Origin: Candidatus Dojkabacteria bacterium
Lineage (GTDB): Bacteria > Patescibacteriota > Dojkabacteria > SC72 > WJKH01
Assembly: GCA_014729235.1 (NCBI GenBank)
Contig: WJKH01000003.1
Coordinates: 1 to 34,892, forward strand
Direction of reading: 5' to 3'
DNA length: 34,892 bases
The notes beneath the pieces are model-generated. The model searched no databases. It was given only the letters and a program-made list of their open reading frames with translations, and had not been told where the DNA came from. A program made the translations under genes and the position numbers. How positions within the stretch are numbered: the stretch's first letter is position 1; the number at the start of each line of letters is the position of its first letter. Positions 20,647 to 30,900 of this stretch are shown here, in pieces.

Positions 20647-21267
20647 TAAGTCGCAGCTTCGGAAACCATCTTCAGCCCCGTTACATTTTAGGCACAACAT
20701 CTCTTGACTAGTAAGCTTTTACGCACTTTTTAAAGGATGGCTGCCTCTAAGCCAACCTCCTAGCTGTCTAAGAGATCTCACTACCTTTTCCACTAAGATG
20801 GTATTTAGGGTCCTTATCTGACGATCCGGGCTGTTTCCCTCTCGAGCATAGAAGCTTATCCCTCTAGCTCTAACTACTCCAATGTTCACAATGGTATTCG
20901 GAGTTTGACAGGATATGGTACCCTTTCGGGCCCAAAATCCAATCAGTGCTCTACCCCCATTGTTTAAACTGAAGCGCTAGCCCTAAAGCTATTTCGGGGA
21001 GAACCAGCTATCTCCAAGTTCGTTTGGCATATTACCGCTAACCACACCTCATCTCATAATTTTGCAGCATTAACGAGTTCGGGCTTCCATCCCGCTTTCG
21101 CGGGGCTTCACCCTGGACATGGTTAGATCACTTGGTTTCGGGTCTAGTACATACAACTAAAATCGCCCTGTTCAGACTCGCTTTCGCTTTGGCTCGCCCC
21201 ACATAGTGGGATTAACCTCGCTGTACATACTAACTCGCTGGGTCATTCTTCAATAGGCACGCCGTCA

Positions 21268-21681
21268 CCCCGCTAACCTATAATTCGTTCACCTTTTCTA
21301 ATTTTTACCTTTTTATAGACTCTTGTATCAACAATGTGCGTATCCAATGAGCACCTAATTCTGTGCATCAGGCCTTGCCAAACTGCTCCATACTGTTTCA
21401 ATTTGGCTTCACGGTCGTACGCAAAAATCCTATTCACATATCCTTCAACATACACCACTTTCCAGTGATTAGATTTTGTATAACCTCGATTAAGCATTGA
21501 ATTGTGTTCGCTGAGTCTCCGCAAAAGATTTGCGGTTACTCCAACGTAAAACTTATTCTTGCGCGTCTTGGTAGATTTTAATACATACACATAATACATA
21601 AATGATGAGTATACAGACTCATCATTAAAAAGTCCTTAAAAGATAATTAAAAACGATTTAACAAACTATAAGTTAGCGGGG
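21268..21681 (-). mobile_element. Intervening-sequence-like element in 23S helix 25 encoding a GIY-YIG nuclease
   Basis: Reverse strand CCCCGCTAACTTATAGTT...AATTATAGGTTAGCGGGG, 414 nt, between CCGTATGCTTACAAACAGTCGAAG and TGACGGCGTGCCTATTGAAGAATGACCCAGCGAG (H25 context). Confidence 0.88.
21273..21599 (-). CDS. GIY-YIG family endonuclease, 108 aa
   Basis: MYYVYVLKSTKTRKNKFYVGVTANLLRRLSEHN...YTKSNHWKVVYVEGYVNRIFAYDREAKLKQYG: YVYVL/YVGVT GIY-YIG core, conserved R and E. Confidence 0.92.
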   Translation of the reverse strand: MYYVYVLKSTKTRKNKFYVGVTANLLRRLSEHNSMLNRGYTKSNHWKVVYVEGYVNRIFAYDREAKLKQYGAVWQGLMHRIRCSLDTHIVDTRVYKKVKIRKGERIIG

Positions 21682-21734
21682 CTTCGACTGTTTGTAAGCA
21701 TACGGTTTCAGTGCTATTTCACTCCGCTCTCCGC

Positions 21735-21780
<46 letters not shown>

Positions 21781-22578
21781 AAAAAGTATTTAGCCTTACC
21801 GGATGGCTCCGGCAAATTCCCACAAGGTTTCACGTGTCCCGTGGTACTGAGGATATTACCAGAAGATACATACTTTTCATCTACACAGCTATCATGTTCT
21901 ATGGCCTGCCTTTCCAGGCATGTTCGATTAAATATGTATTTTGTAACTTCTTTGCTAATCCGTAAATTAGCGTGGTAATCCTATAACACTTATATTGCAC
22001 GAGTTACGGCCTACGAGTTCACTTCCACAATCATCGCAACGCGAATCATGCTTCAGATCCCTCTTACACAATATAAGTTTGGGCTACTCCCGTTTCGTTC
22101 GCCACTACTAGGGGAATTACTGTTGTTTTCTTTTCCTGCAGGTAATAAGAGGTTTCAGTTCCCTGCGTCGCCCTCCAGCTACAAAGTAGCTTGGATAATA
22201 CTGCATGACCAGTATTTGGTTTCCCAATTCGGAAATTCCCGGATAATAACGCTTGGTGACAGCTCTCCGAGACTTATCGCAGCCTTCCGCGTCCTTCATC
22301 GGCTTTTTGCGCCAAGGCATCCACCATATGCTCTTAATTCTCTTTCTGATTCGATCTACATGTTCTATTCAGTTTTTAATGAGCAATACGCATTCACTGG
22401 ACAAATTCGTCATATCAATTACTCTAAATGCGCAATTGCCGCCCAAACGCCTTTAAAAAAGCAATTTAGACAACAAACAACGCACTCGACGATCAATTTA
22501 TGAAAGTACCCCATTCCCTGACCCAATTATATCACACTTTCACTGCTTCAATCAAATTCCAAAAATCAGCATTCAAAA

Positions 22579-22652
22579 TGGAGCTGGGGAGACTCGAACT
22601 CCCAACCTCCTCATTGCAAATGAGGTGCTCTAACCAATTGAGCTACAGCCCC
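22579..22652 (-). tRNA. tRNA-Ala (anticodon TGC), 16S-23S spacer
   Basis: GGGGCTGTAGCTCAATTGGTTAGAGCACCTCATTTGCAATGAGGAGGTTGGGAGTTCGAGTCTCCCCAGCTCCA; G3-U70. Confidence 0.96.
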
Positions 22653-22665
22653 GCTAACCTATAGT
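22649..22665 (-). repeat. Solo 3' arm of the rRNA hairpin element (ACTATAGGTTAGCGGGG) overlapping the tRNA-Ala 5' end
   Basis: Identical to the 3' arm of the H45 element (20576-20592). Confidence 0.85.
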
Positions 22666-22806
22666 CATAACTCAATGTACTACTATAAAAAGCGTAGAGC
22701 TATCATACAAATATCAATTCTTGCCGCCGAAACACCCCTCAATTGGCATCCAGCCCATCACCAAAAGCCTCTTGACTCCCAGTTGCGTCATATATCTAGA
22801 CAAAAC

Positions 22807-22880
22807 TGGGCGTGCCAAGACTTGAACTTGGAACCTCAGTCTTATCAGGACTGTGCTCTAACCAGTTGAGCTACACGCCC
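22807..22880 (-). tRNA. tRNA-Ile (anticodon GAT), 16S-23S spacer
   Basis: GGGCGTGTAGCTCAACTGGTTAGAGCACAGTCCTGATAAGACTGAGGTTCCAAGTTCAAGTCTTGGCACGCCCA. Confidence 0.96.
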
Positions 22881-22899
22881 AGTTTTGCCTTGAGTAAAC

Positions 22900-22939
22900 C
22901 TTCAAGCGATGCGCTCCAACTATTTGAGCTACATGCTCA
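22900..22939 (-). pseudogene. Truncated tRNA remnant (acceptor 5' strand, D arm and anticodon-stem 5' half)
   Basis: Reverse strand GAGCATGTAGCTCAAATAGTTGGAGCGCATCGCTTGAAGG resembles a tRNA 5' half; no 3' half follows. Confidence 0.55.
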
Positions 22940-23210
22940 GTCCGCAGCCAACAACCCTCTGCGCAATTCAAACAATTAAATTGCACACACCAAAATTCCT
23001 GAGTCTTGCCCGGCAACCTAAATTTTAACAGAGCTTTGCGATCAAAAAAATTAATAAAAAGAAAAGGCTCATCAACAACTAAATAGTGGTAGAAACTTAA
23101 ACTAACCAAATAACGATTTTATATGAAAAATTGCATAAATGCATTTTCCTGCAAAAATCGAGAAAAACTTTTAGGTTATCTCCTTAGAAAGGAGGTAATT
23201 CAGCCGCAGA

Positions 23211-23245
<35 letters not shown>

Positions 23246-23655
23246 GTCACAGATCTTACCTTCGTCACCCCAACCACATTATCGCCGAAACTTTCAGCAA
23301 CAAAGTGGTCGAGATGCCTTCGGGTACTACCTGCTTCCATGACTTGACGGGCGGTGTGTGCAAGAGGCGAGAACGTATTCACCGCGGCATGGCTGATCCA
23401 CGATTACTAGCAAATCCAACTTCATGAGGTCGAATTGCAGACCTCAATCTGAACTGAGATCGGCTTTATGAGATTAGCTCCACCTTACGGCTTGGCTGCC
23501 CATTGTACCGACCATTGTAGCGCGTGTGTCGCCCAGGACATAAGGGTCATGCGGACCAGACGTCATCCCCTCCTTCCTCCACGTTTTACCGTAGCAGTTT
23601 CCTAAGACACTTGTAACATAGGATAGGGGTTGCGCTCGTTTCGGGACTTAACCCT

Positions 23656-23689
<34 letters not shown>

Positions 23690-23704
23690 ACACCTGTGTA
23701 TGCT

Positions 23705-23774
23705 CCCCGCTTTTTAAAGTTCATTTTTCTGAGTCCATATGCAGAGCGGACTGACTGAACTTCAAAAAGCGGGG
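23705..23774 (-). repeat. 70-nt hairpin in the 16S V6 region
   Basis: CCCCGCTTTTTGAAGTTCA...TGAACTTTAAAAAGCGGGG near-perfect 19-bp stem with inner AGTCC/GGACT stem. Confidence 0.9.
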
Positions 23775-24708
23775 TTGATCACCTTTCGGATCACTACCAC
23801 ATACATTTCAAACCCTGGTAAGGTTCTTCGATTACCATCGAATTAAACCACGCGCTCCTCTGCTTGTGCGCCTCCCCGCCAATTCGTTTGAGTTTTAGCC
23901 TTGCGGCCGTACTTCCCAGGCGGGATGCTTAACGCGTTAACTTCGGCACTCAATACTTCCAAAATTATCTCGAAAGATTATTTCAGTCGTATCAAACACC
24001 CAGCATCCATCGTTTACAGCGTGGACTACACGGGTATCTAATCCGTTTTGATCCCCACGCTTTCGAGCCTCAGCGTCAGAACAGAACCAGTGAGCCGCCT
24101 TCGCCTCTGGTGTTCCTCCCGATATCAACGCATTTTACCGCTACACCGGGAATTCCGCTCACCCCTTTCTGTCTCAATCTAAGCAGTATCAAATGCCTGT
24201 CCGACGTTAAGCGACGGGATTTGACATTTGACTTACTAAGACGCCTACGCATCTCTTTACGCCCAATGAATCCGGATAACGTTTGTACCCTACGCATCAC
24301 CGATGCTTCTGGCACGTAGTTAGCAGGTACTTATTCATACGGTACCGTCAGTGTTTCTTCCCGTATAAAAGGAGTTTACAATCCGAAGACCTTCGTCCTC
24401 CACGCGGCGTCGCTGCGTCAGGGTTGCCCCCATTGCGCAAGATTCCTAATTGCTGCCTCCCGTAGGAGTGTGGGCCGTGTCGCAGTCCCACTGTGGCTGT
24501 ACATGCTCTCACACCAGCTACCCGTCTTCGCCTTGGTGGGCCATTACCTCACCAACAAGCTGATAGGACAGGGGCTCATCTTGAAGCGTCTGAACTTTAC
24601 CATAAAAGTCATAGACAAATATGGACCATCAGGTATTACTTCTCTTTTCAGAGAGCTATTCCTGACTTCAAGGAAGATTACCCATGCATTACTCACCCGT
24701 TCGCCGCT

Positions 24709-24756
24709 CCCCACTAATCTATAATACGATTTCTCTCATACTATAAATTAGCGGGG
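24709..24756 (-). repeat. Hairpin in the 16S V1 region with the shared terminal motif
   Basis: CCCCGCTAATTTATAGTATGAGAGAAATCGTATTATAGATTAGTGGGG. Confidence 0.9.
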
Positions 24757-25057
24757 CGCTCGACTTGCATACCTTAGGCACGCCGCCAACGTTCATCCTG
24801 AACCACGATCAAATTCTCATTGGAAAATGATCTGAACTTCGTACTCAACGAAGTTCGAAAAATTTTGTAAAAACTCACATAAATGCGAGTCTTTAAATTC
24901 ATAGAATTGGCTTAGTTGTTTTCTACCACTATTTAATTGTCAAGGAGCAACTTTTGTACCGGGTATCATACCCTAAATCACAACGAACTTCAAGAGATTT
25001 ATGCAATCCCTCCAAACGACTCATCCCAGTATGATACTTTTTATCCCGAACTGGGAT

Positions 25058-25087
25058 ATTATAGCACAAAGCCAGGAGATTAGACAA
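25058..25087 (-). promoter_or_regulatory. Probable rRNA operon promoter (extended -10)
   Basis: Reverse strand TTGTCT-N18-TATAAT with TGC immediately before TATAAT, about 230 nt upstream of 16S; leader starts with hairpin ATCCCAGT...ACTGGGAT. Confidence 0.7.
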
Positions 25088-25186
25088 ACAGAAATATAAA
25101 CCTTACCATTTCAAATGCGAGACCGTTTAGTTCCTTTTTTTTCGATTAGAGAATACTGCAGCAACAATTTAACTCTGCGGCCTGTC

Positions 25187-25345
25187 CAAATTAATTTGAG
25201 TTAAGAAATGATCCTACATGAAAAGACGACTAGGACTCCTTGCAATAGTATTAAGGTTTTCTTGCCTACGCCCGAGGACAATTTAAACCTGCCGGCTGAG
25301 CGCGCTTTTCAACTGCAGTTTTCTTTCTTAACTCAAATTAAATTA
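25187..25345. repeat. Copy B of the dispersed element, flanked by 18-bp terminal inverted repeats
   Basis: TTAATTTGAGTTAAGAAA...TTTCTTAACTCAAATTAA; interior matches 5142-5279. Confidence 0.85.
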
Positions 25346-25368
25346 TGAACCCAACTATTACCGCCCTA

Positions 25369-27234
25369 CTACTTCAACCTATACAACTCTATTAACTCCC
25401 CAAGAGAAGTCGCCTCCTCGGGCCCCTTATCAGCGCGATCCCAAACCTTTAGACGCGGGAAACGCAGGGCCAAACCAAAACCCAATTCACCTTTACCGGC
25501 AGGATAAACCTTGCTGCGAGAGATTTCATCGGCCTCAACAACAGCTACAACCTCAGGATTTACCCAAACATCGGGCTCAGTATAATCACCCGGGACAATA
25601 TTTTTTGACCGGTTTGGAGTTTCTATATCATGCAGCCGTTTTGAAATTTCTTCCCACTGATCCTCGGTCACCCCTGTCCCGATTTTTGTTGTCGGAACAA
25701 ATTTTGAAGACTTGCGGTCGTAAACCCCACCAAGTAATGCCCCCATACCAAACTTTGCCTGCTTACCTGAGCCGAGATAATAACCTATTATTACCAAATC
25801 GACCGTATCAACAACCTTGCTCTCAATTGATTTTTTCAGCTTGATCCAGTCAAAGTTTCTAACTCCCGGAATATAGGGGCCATTGGGCAACTTTATAATA
25901 ACGCCCTCAAGCCCCAAATCGACAAATTTCTCAAATTCCGCTACCAACTGATCAATATCGTTAATCTCAATACTTTCAGAATAAACAATCTCCTCAGAAC
26001 CTGCCACGAGGTTTTCTAATTTCTTAAGCCGGAGATATAAGTCTTCCCTTGATAAGTTCTCACCATCTAGCGACAAAACATCGAAGACATAAGCTTTTAC
26101 CGGAACCTGAGCAGCCTTATCTTCGACCCCGTATTTGCGGCGGCGAGTCATAGTCTCCTGAAATTCAATAAATTCACCATCCCGATCAGTTCCTGCAAGT
26201 TCGCTGTCAATAATAAATGATTTTGCCCCGATATCAGATACATCAGCGACAATCTCAGGGAACATATCAGTTATGTCTTTAAGGTCTCTTGAGAAAAGCT
26301 TAATTTCACATGCCTTCTCATCAGGCGAGCCAAACATATCTATACTTTCTGCAGATTTTGATAACTTACTCAGATGTTTGCTCCATACGCGAGACTCAAA
26401 ACTTTTATCCGAATAATCTACGCCTTTGTGAATCTGGCAGCGAAGCCCATCATATTTTGGCTGCAGAATCATCCCCTTCCCAAGCCTTTCAAAGCCCTCT
26501 TCAAGAGACCCCACCCTCTGAACCAATCTGGGGAGAAATGGTACTCCCGGAATAGGCTTAAAATCCTCAAGCCTCATTGTAATATCCTTCTCATTAGCCT
26601 TTTCGCTTAACATTTCAAGAATAATCCCAACCAGATGTCCAATATCCGGATCAAACCCGTAAGCAATGTCAAATTTTTCACGAAGACTTTTATCGCCGAC
26701 ACTCATAACCGACAGAGCGTCAAGAATCGTCTTTACATTTAGCCCTAGCCGAAGCTTTCCAGCGACTATGCGAGTAAAGTATTTACTCTCTAGCGGAGAT
26801 AGTCTTTTGATTGTATCCAAAACTTGTTCAGATTTCCTCTCAACTGAACCCGAACCCTCTTGCGTAATGATTTCCCAAAGTTTTTCGTATACATCCTCCA
26901 GACCAATCTCCTCAACTGAATTTCCCAGCTTTGCTCGAAGCTCTTCAGCCACTAAACCGATATCCCCTAACTCTCCTCGACGAGACTCTACCTCATAATC
27001 AAGTGCTTGAACTTTTACAAAGTCAGCAAACGCATTCACTATACTTTTCTCGGAAAAATTAAATTCTGAAGTCACAAATTGAGGAGCTACGCGACCCTCA
27101 ATGAGATAAACAAATATTTTAGCTTCAATTTCGTCAGCTTCCTTCAAGAAATCAACAAGAATATCAGTCATATCCAGCCGAGAGTCTGTTTCTTCAATTT
27201 TTTGAAATGTCTGCGCTACTCGAAAAAAGTTCAT
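25369..27234 (-). CDS. lig: ATP-dependent DNA ligase (archaeal-type)
   Basis: Adenylation motif LQPKYDGLRCQIHK (KxDG), FIIDSELAGTD, EGVIIKLPNGPYIPGVRNFDWIKLKK; N-terminal ligase domain. Confidence 0.95.
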   Translation of the reverse strand: MNFFRVAQTFQKIEETDSRLDMTDILVDFLKEADEIEAKIFVYLIEGRVAPQFVTSEFNFSEKSIVNAFADFVKVQALDYEVESRRGELGDIGLVAEELRAKLGNSVEEIGLEDVYEKLWEIITQEGSGSVERKSEQVLDTIKRLSPLESKYFTRIVAGKLRLGLNVKTILDALSVMSVGDKSLREKFDIAYGFDPDIGHLVGIILEMLSEKANEKDITMRLEDFKPIPGVPFLPRLVQRVGSLEEGFERLGKGMILQPKYDGLRCQIHKGVDYSDKSFESRVWSKHLSKLSKSAESIDMFGSPDEKACEIKLFSRDLKDITDMFPEIVADVSDIGAKSFIIDSELAGTDRDGEFIEFQETMTRRRKYGVEDKAAQVPVKAYVFDVLSLDGENLSREDLYLRLKKLENLVAGSEEIVYSESIEINDIDQLVAEFEKFVDLGLEGVIIKLPNGPYIPGVRNFDWIKLKKSIESKVVDTVDLVIIGYYLGSGKQAKFGMGALLGGVYDRKSSKFVPTTKIGTGVTEDQWEEISKRLHDIETPNRSKNIVPGDYTEPDVWVNPEVVAVVEADEISRSKVYPAGKGELGFGLALRFPRLKVWDRADKGPEEATSLGELIELYRLK

Positions 27235-27236
27235 CC

Positions 27237-27905
27237 TTAATATCTCCTCTTAATTAAATCTATATTCCCCTCCTCAATCATTATATAGCTTCCGAAACCA
27301 AATTCAACACAACCGGAATTAACAAACTTGCTTTCAAGATCTACTTCTGGAGAATGAGTATGCCCCCAAAAACATGTATCAAACTCACCCTCCTTTGATA
27401 ACCGTTTGTGAACCGCATTAAATATCATCTTTGGGTGAGCCCCCCAGCCAAATACTTTCCAGGTAAGCACCTCTCGCAATTTTAATAAATATGGAACACC
27501 AACATATCGACCGGCATCCTGCAAAATCAGGCTTAAAAATTCCTGAGCAGGATACTCCCGATGCCCATGTTCAAACAAGTATTTCTTCCCGTGCTCAATA
27601 AACTGATACTGAGAAACTGCTTTATCTGAAAATAGCTCAACCCTGCTATCAATCCACTTTTCCTGGTCATGATTTCCAAAAACATATACCGCTTCACGCT
27701 TCTTCAAAAGAGGAAAAAGCTTTTTTCTCCACTGAGATGCAACAAACCTATCAAAACTACACAAGCCATGATCCCAGAAATCTCCGTTCATAACCACCCG
27801 ATCAGCAGGCCGAATGATTTCTTCCAAGAATTGGCTCTTCTTTTTATTAAATCTCCCTGTCAAATGAGTATCTGAAAATATTAGGGTTTTCATTGATTCA
27901 GCCAT
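27237..27905 (-). CDS. Calcineurin-like metallophosphoesterase
   Basis: FSDTHL, GDFWD, GNHD, HGH, GHTH motifs; ends 2 bp before lig. Confidence 0.9.
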   Translation of the reverse strand: MAESMKTLIFSDTHLTGRFNKKKSQFLEEIIRPADRVVMNGDFWDHGLCSFDRFVASQWRKKLFPLLKKREAVYVFGNHDQEKWIDSRVELFSDKAVSQYQFIEHGKKYLFEHGHREYPAQEFLSLILQDAGRYVGVPYLLKLREVLTWKVFGWGAHPKMIFNAVHKRLSKEGEFDTCFWGHTHSPEVDLESKFVNSGCVEFGFGSYIMIEEGNIDLIKRRY

Positions 27906-27938
27906 ACAAATTTATCAAGTGGCCTAATGCGCTCCAAA

Positions 27939-30900
27939 TCACTTACCTAACTGCCCAAGCGACTCTCCGCTGGCAAAATGAACCTCCAGCGGCACTTCAA
28001 AATTCAAATTTGGTCCAACATCAGTCATAATCTGCGAAATCTTATCCCCAAACTCATCGATAACTTCATTCTCAACCTCAAAAATGAACTCGTCGTGAAC
28101 CTGCAAAACCATGTAAGCTCGAGGAACACCATTATCAACAAATTTTTCATCAATTACATCACTGACCGCTAGCATGGATAACTTCATTAGATCACTCACG
28201 CCACCCTGAATTGGCATATTGACTGCTTCACGAATGGCTGCCTGTCGGGATCCACGTGCACGAGCATTTAGACCGCTGATATACCTTCGTCTACCAAAGA
28301 TTGTTTCGACATAACCAAGCTTGCGGACAGTTTTTCCAATTTTATCAATATACTCAGCAACACCACTGTAATTCTCAAAATACTCATTTATATACCGCCC
28401 GGCTTCTTCTCGAGAAATATCAAGCTGGTTAGCCAGCCCAAATGCTGTCTGTCCATACAAAACCCCAAAGTTCACGGTCTTCCCGACTCTTCTTTCCTCC
28501 CCAGTAACTTCTGATTCATCCTTGTCAAAGATTTTTGCGGCAGTAGCCCTGTGAATATCCTTCTTCTCAATAAAGTTTTGCATTAAAAGCTCATCTTTGG
28601 ATAATTCGGCCATAAAGCGCGACTCAATTTGTGAATAATCAACTGAAGCAAAGACATATCCCGAACGTGGGATAAAAGTTTCCCGAAGCTGGTCTGCCCA
28701 ATCCCCCACAATTGGAATATTCTGAAGATTTGGGTTTTGGGAAGCAAAACGACCTGAGGAAGACCCTGTCTGGATGAAATCAGTATGGATCACCGGCGAC
28801 CGCCCTTCCCTCACTTCAGGCTTAACTAAGTCAATAAAAGCCTTTACGTAAGTACCATGCATTTTGCTCACCTCACGATACTTCAAAACATAATCTATAA
28901 GCGGATGCTGGTCAGAAATCTCACGTAAAATCGCTTCACGAGTAGAACGACCTGCTTTTCCGCTCCGCACAGGTTCAATTCCCAATTCATTATAAATAAC
29001 ATCGGATAACTGTTTTGGAGAGGCAATATTAAATTCATGCCCAACCATTTCCCAGGCCTTTTTTTCATATTTTGCCACTTTATCGGCGAGCATGGATTCC
29101 ATTTCCTCAAGCTTTTCAAAGTCAAGAAGTATTCCGCGATTCTCCATCTCAGCCAAGACACATGATACTGGAGATTCAATATTCTTTATGACCTGAATTT
29201 GCACCGGATCGTCAAGATTTTCATTAAATTCTAATTGTTTCGCGTAGCTTTTACGCAAATTTCTCCAATTATCCTGGATCAACCCCGATACTCCAACAGA
29301 TTTTGCTTTCCAAAGCTTCTGGATTGAGTTGAATTTTTTAATAACTTTTAATGAAATATCCCTTACTATCTGAATACAGCTACCCGCATCTGACTTTGTG
29401 AACTGCTGCCTAATTGCTTTTGATAAATGCCAAAAAGCCAATGCAGATAGAGAGTAGTCCTTTTTTCCGGCATACATAAGATGCGACGCAAGTTTTATAT
29501 CAAAAACACCCTTGGAATATGATTTCACACCCTCCCACAACTCAAGATTTTCCTTTGAATCAAGATGTCCGGACAACCTGGACCTAAGCATTGATGTAAA
29601 TTCCTCCCACTGATACCAATATGTTTCACGTGCCTCACCCGACGTGAAACTTGTGGCTAGATCGATCAGTATTTGGTTAATACTACTCTCCTCCCCACTC
29701 TGGCTAGTTATAACGTAACCTTCAGCTTTATCATCGGCTTTACCAACAGCGCCCTCGCCAACAAATAGAGCCCAGCCGTCAGTAAATTCTTCGCCCTCAA
29801 GATAACAAAACAAAACACTCTTCCCATTATTTGACAGTAATTCCTTAATATAGCTCAAAGCCTTCTCGTCACTAACCAAATCTTTAGCAACTGACTCCAT
29901 AGCAGCATTACTCCCGGAAGGAGAATTATTAGCGAACATATCAATTTGTAGCCCATTATTCCCTGCCCCATTTCCACGCTCACGCTGCTCATCCACGGAC
30001 TCAGGGAGCTTATTGATTAGAGATTTAAATTCGTAATCAACAAATAAATCCAGGACCTTCTGCTTATCAAAATCCCTCATTAAACAATCTTCCAGAGCGA
30101 CACCAACATCGATGTCCTGATCAATTTCAGCAAGCTCACGACTAATCTCGGCCTGTTCAACACCTTCTGTAAGCAAATTTTTCACCCTTGCCGAATCAAT
30201 ATCCTCAATATTCTTGTAAATAGCATCGAGTGAGTCATATTTTTCCAGCAATCTTCGAGCAGTTTTATCCCCAATCCCCTTTATTCCCGGAATATTATCA
30301 GACGAATCCCCTACCATCGCCTTATAATCAACAACCTGCCGGGGATAATACCCATACTTCTTGTATGTGCGATTTTTATCAAAATTCATCAAGGTCTTAA
30401 AACTTCCCTGAGGCAAGCAAACCTGCACATGATCATTAATTAACTGCAACAAGTCCTTATCACCCGAAACTATCACCATATCAAGGCCCTGAGTTCCCCA
30501 TTTACCATCAGCAACCTCATAAGCAAAAGCACCCAGAATGTCATCAGCCTCATAGCCCTCCCGCTTAACAATTGGAATATTAAATGCATCCAAGACTTTC
30601 TCAACCATCGGAAATTGATCTATCAGCTCCTCATCCGGCTTTGTCCTATGAGCCTTGTAATCAGCAAACTTCTGATGACGAAACGTGGGTTTAGGAGTAT
30701 CAAAAGCACAGACAATGTACTTGGGCTCAAATCTCTTTAGCACTTCAAGAAGCATTGAAGTGAAACCGTATACAGCATTTGTCTGCTCACCTGCAGTTGT
30801 AGATATAGTCGGAGGGTAAGCATGATACGCTCTATGAATTATCGCATTAGCATCTATAGCTATGAACAAGGGATTTTCTTCCATAATCTCAATAAAAATA

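Noticed and set aside
21825-21840. GGTTTCACGTGTCCCG in 23S as a parS site
   Set aside because: Lies in conserved rRNA sequence and lacks the second half-site.
21940-21975. GCTAAT-ccgtaa-ATTAGC hairpin in the 5' third of 23S as another member of the element family
   Set aside because: Shares only the short TTAGC core and lacks the CCCCGC ends and TATAG block; treated as ordinary variable-helix sequence.
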